Shown one piece after another: positions 63,285 through 64,000 of a stretch of 64,000 nucleotides of DNA. This stretch comes from Epinephelus fuscoguttatus (Eukaryota; Chordata; Actinopteri; Perciformes; Serranidae). The stretch is from the NCBI RefSeq assembly GCF_011397635.1, contig NC_064756.1:37584133-37648132 (forward strand), in the 5' to 3' direction. Position 1 is the first letter of the stretch, and every line of letters begins with the position of its first letter. Made by a program: the position numbers and the translations under genes. The notes under the pieces were generated by a model, which was not told where the DNA came from, ran no database searches, and worked only from the letters and a program-made list of their open reading frames with translations.

Positions 63285-63720
63285 CAGAAAGGTAAGTGTT
63301 GCTTTAATAAAACAAAGAGACCAAGCCAAAAAGGTTTATATGACTTTGGGCTCAGGGAGCGAAAGAAAAGTATATTGCACACTATGAAATCAAGTAACTA
63401 AACTGAACAGAGAGAAGAAGAGAGAGTACTATCAACAAATAATAAGGGGAGTTCAGTTTAATAGTAAAAGGTTGTGGAATGTGCTGAATATAATGGGTAG
63501 ACATTCTAAGATGCATCCATCCTTCATTGAAACTGATGGAGTGTTTATAACCAAACCGCTGGACATGGCAAATTATTATAACAACTACTTTGTAGAAAAG
63601 GTTAACAAACTACGGTGTAATATGGAAATGGTAAACAATTGTAATTCATGCACAAAAATCGATGTCTGCTTTCATAAATATGTCATCATTGGTGTACTGT
63701 TACCTCCACCAATAATCTGA
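63285..63720 (+). mobile_element. LINE fragment, region before the reverse transcriptase
   Basis: The frame at 63472-63660 (LWNVLNIMGRHSKMHPSFIE, DGVFITKPLDMANYYNNYFV) resembles the linker that precedes the reverse transcriptase in fish LINEs ('lWsvIN...F..ka..IAn.FN.fF' pattern). The reverse transcriptase is absent in the window. It differs in type from the LINE at 44562-47100. Confidence 0.65.
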
Positions 63721-64000
63721 CTTATTCTCATAGAAGGAGAATTTTGGATTTGTTTGTACATTGTGCGGTTAAGTCGTCTGGGGAGTTCCATAACGTTCCG
63801 CCATCTTGAGAATACATCCGCCAGCAAAGGGACATACAGCCCCGCCTTCAGTGTTTTCGTTGAGAGCCAGGCCAGCATTGCGTGACTGAGAAGCCGAGGA
63901 AGAGGAGGAAGAGGCGCTATGCTAATACCCCGGCAAATTTGAAAGCCTTTGCTGCTGCAGCATAACAAAGTTCCACTCTTTCAGCATGATGCAAGGTCAT
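63721..64000. other. window end, no gene recognised
   Basis: Non-coding as far as can be seen, with a 'gaagaggaggaagaggcg' stretch near 63900. It may continue into another repeat beyond the window. Confidence 0.35.

Noticed and set aside
1-64000. CRISPR array, operon or other prokaryotic features
   Set aside because: The 29-bp array at 62890 has no spacers, and the window has eukaryotic exon-intron genes throughout.

Overview
The window looks like a teleost, probably percomorph, genome segment. It has widely spaced intron-containing genes, many microsatellites, tRNA-derived SINEs, and fish-type Tc1, hAT, Harbinger-like, MULE, Penelope-like, LINE and LTR sequences. Family names come from remembered protein and repeat families; no database search was possible. 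Exon borders were read by hand from splice signals, codon phase and protein continuity.

Two host genes are supported. (1) ccdc9 runs on the minus strand from a non-coding first exon near 37.2 kb to about 2.0 kb, with 13 coding exons and a predicted 739-residue RG/Gly-rich, acidic, coiled-coil protein. One of its introns is a 10.4 kb GC-AG intron. (2) A compact five-exon fish-egg-lectin-like (tectonin repeat) gene lies on the minus strand at 41.5-43.8 kb, with a TATA box, a signal peptide and a nearby AATAAA.

Almost everything else is mobile DNA. Inside ccdc9 introns: a TIR element with a nested SINE (6.3-7.7 kb), a palindromic Tc1 derivative (9.0-9.4 kb), hAT-type MITEs (15.7-16.7, 22.9-23.8 and 31.6-31.95 kb), a Tc1 copy whose transposase has one premature TGA (19.35-20.98 kb), a Harbinger-like element with a Myb/SANT remnant (24.4-25.1 kb), a double hairpin (26.16-26.28 kb), a Penelope-like fragment with a GIY-YIG domain (29.9-30.9 kb) and a cluster of three SINE-like repeats (33.06-33.95 kb). 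Between 37.6 and 40.6 kb there is a decayed intron-containing integrase gene with a second palindromic Tc1 copy inside it. From 44.5 to 47.1 kb a 5'-truncated LINE lies on the minus strand, with a MITE inserted at its reverse transcriptase active site.

The distal 14 kb is a nest of elements. A TG...CA-bounded LTR-like unit (50.44-53.17 kb) is interrupted by a TTAA-flanked, long-TIR element that encodes a P2X7 C-terminal-ballast-like cysteine domain. Next come an integrase remnant (53.8-54.2 kb) and a 12-exon MULE transposase with a SWIM zinc finger (55.8-61.7 kb), which carries frameshifts, broken donors and a changed catalytic residue. An intron of the MULE holds a Harbinger-like MITE (59.1-60.2 kb). 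Two LINE fragments and a 29-bp minisatellite end the window. The least ordinary items are the P2X7-ballast-like element, the mutually exclusive hairpins and the palindromic Tc1 family.
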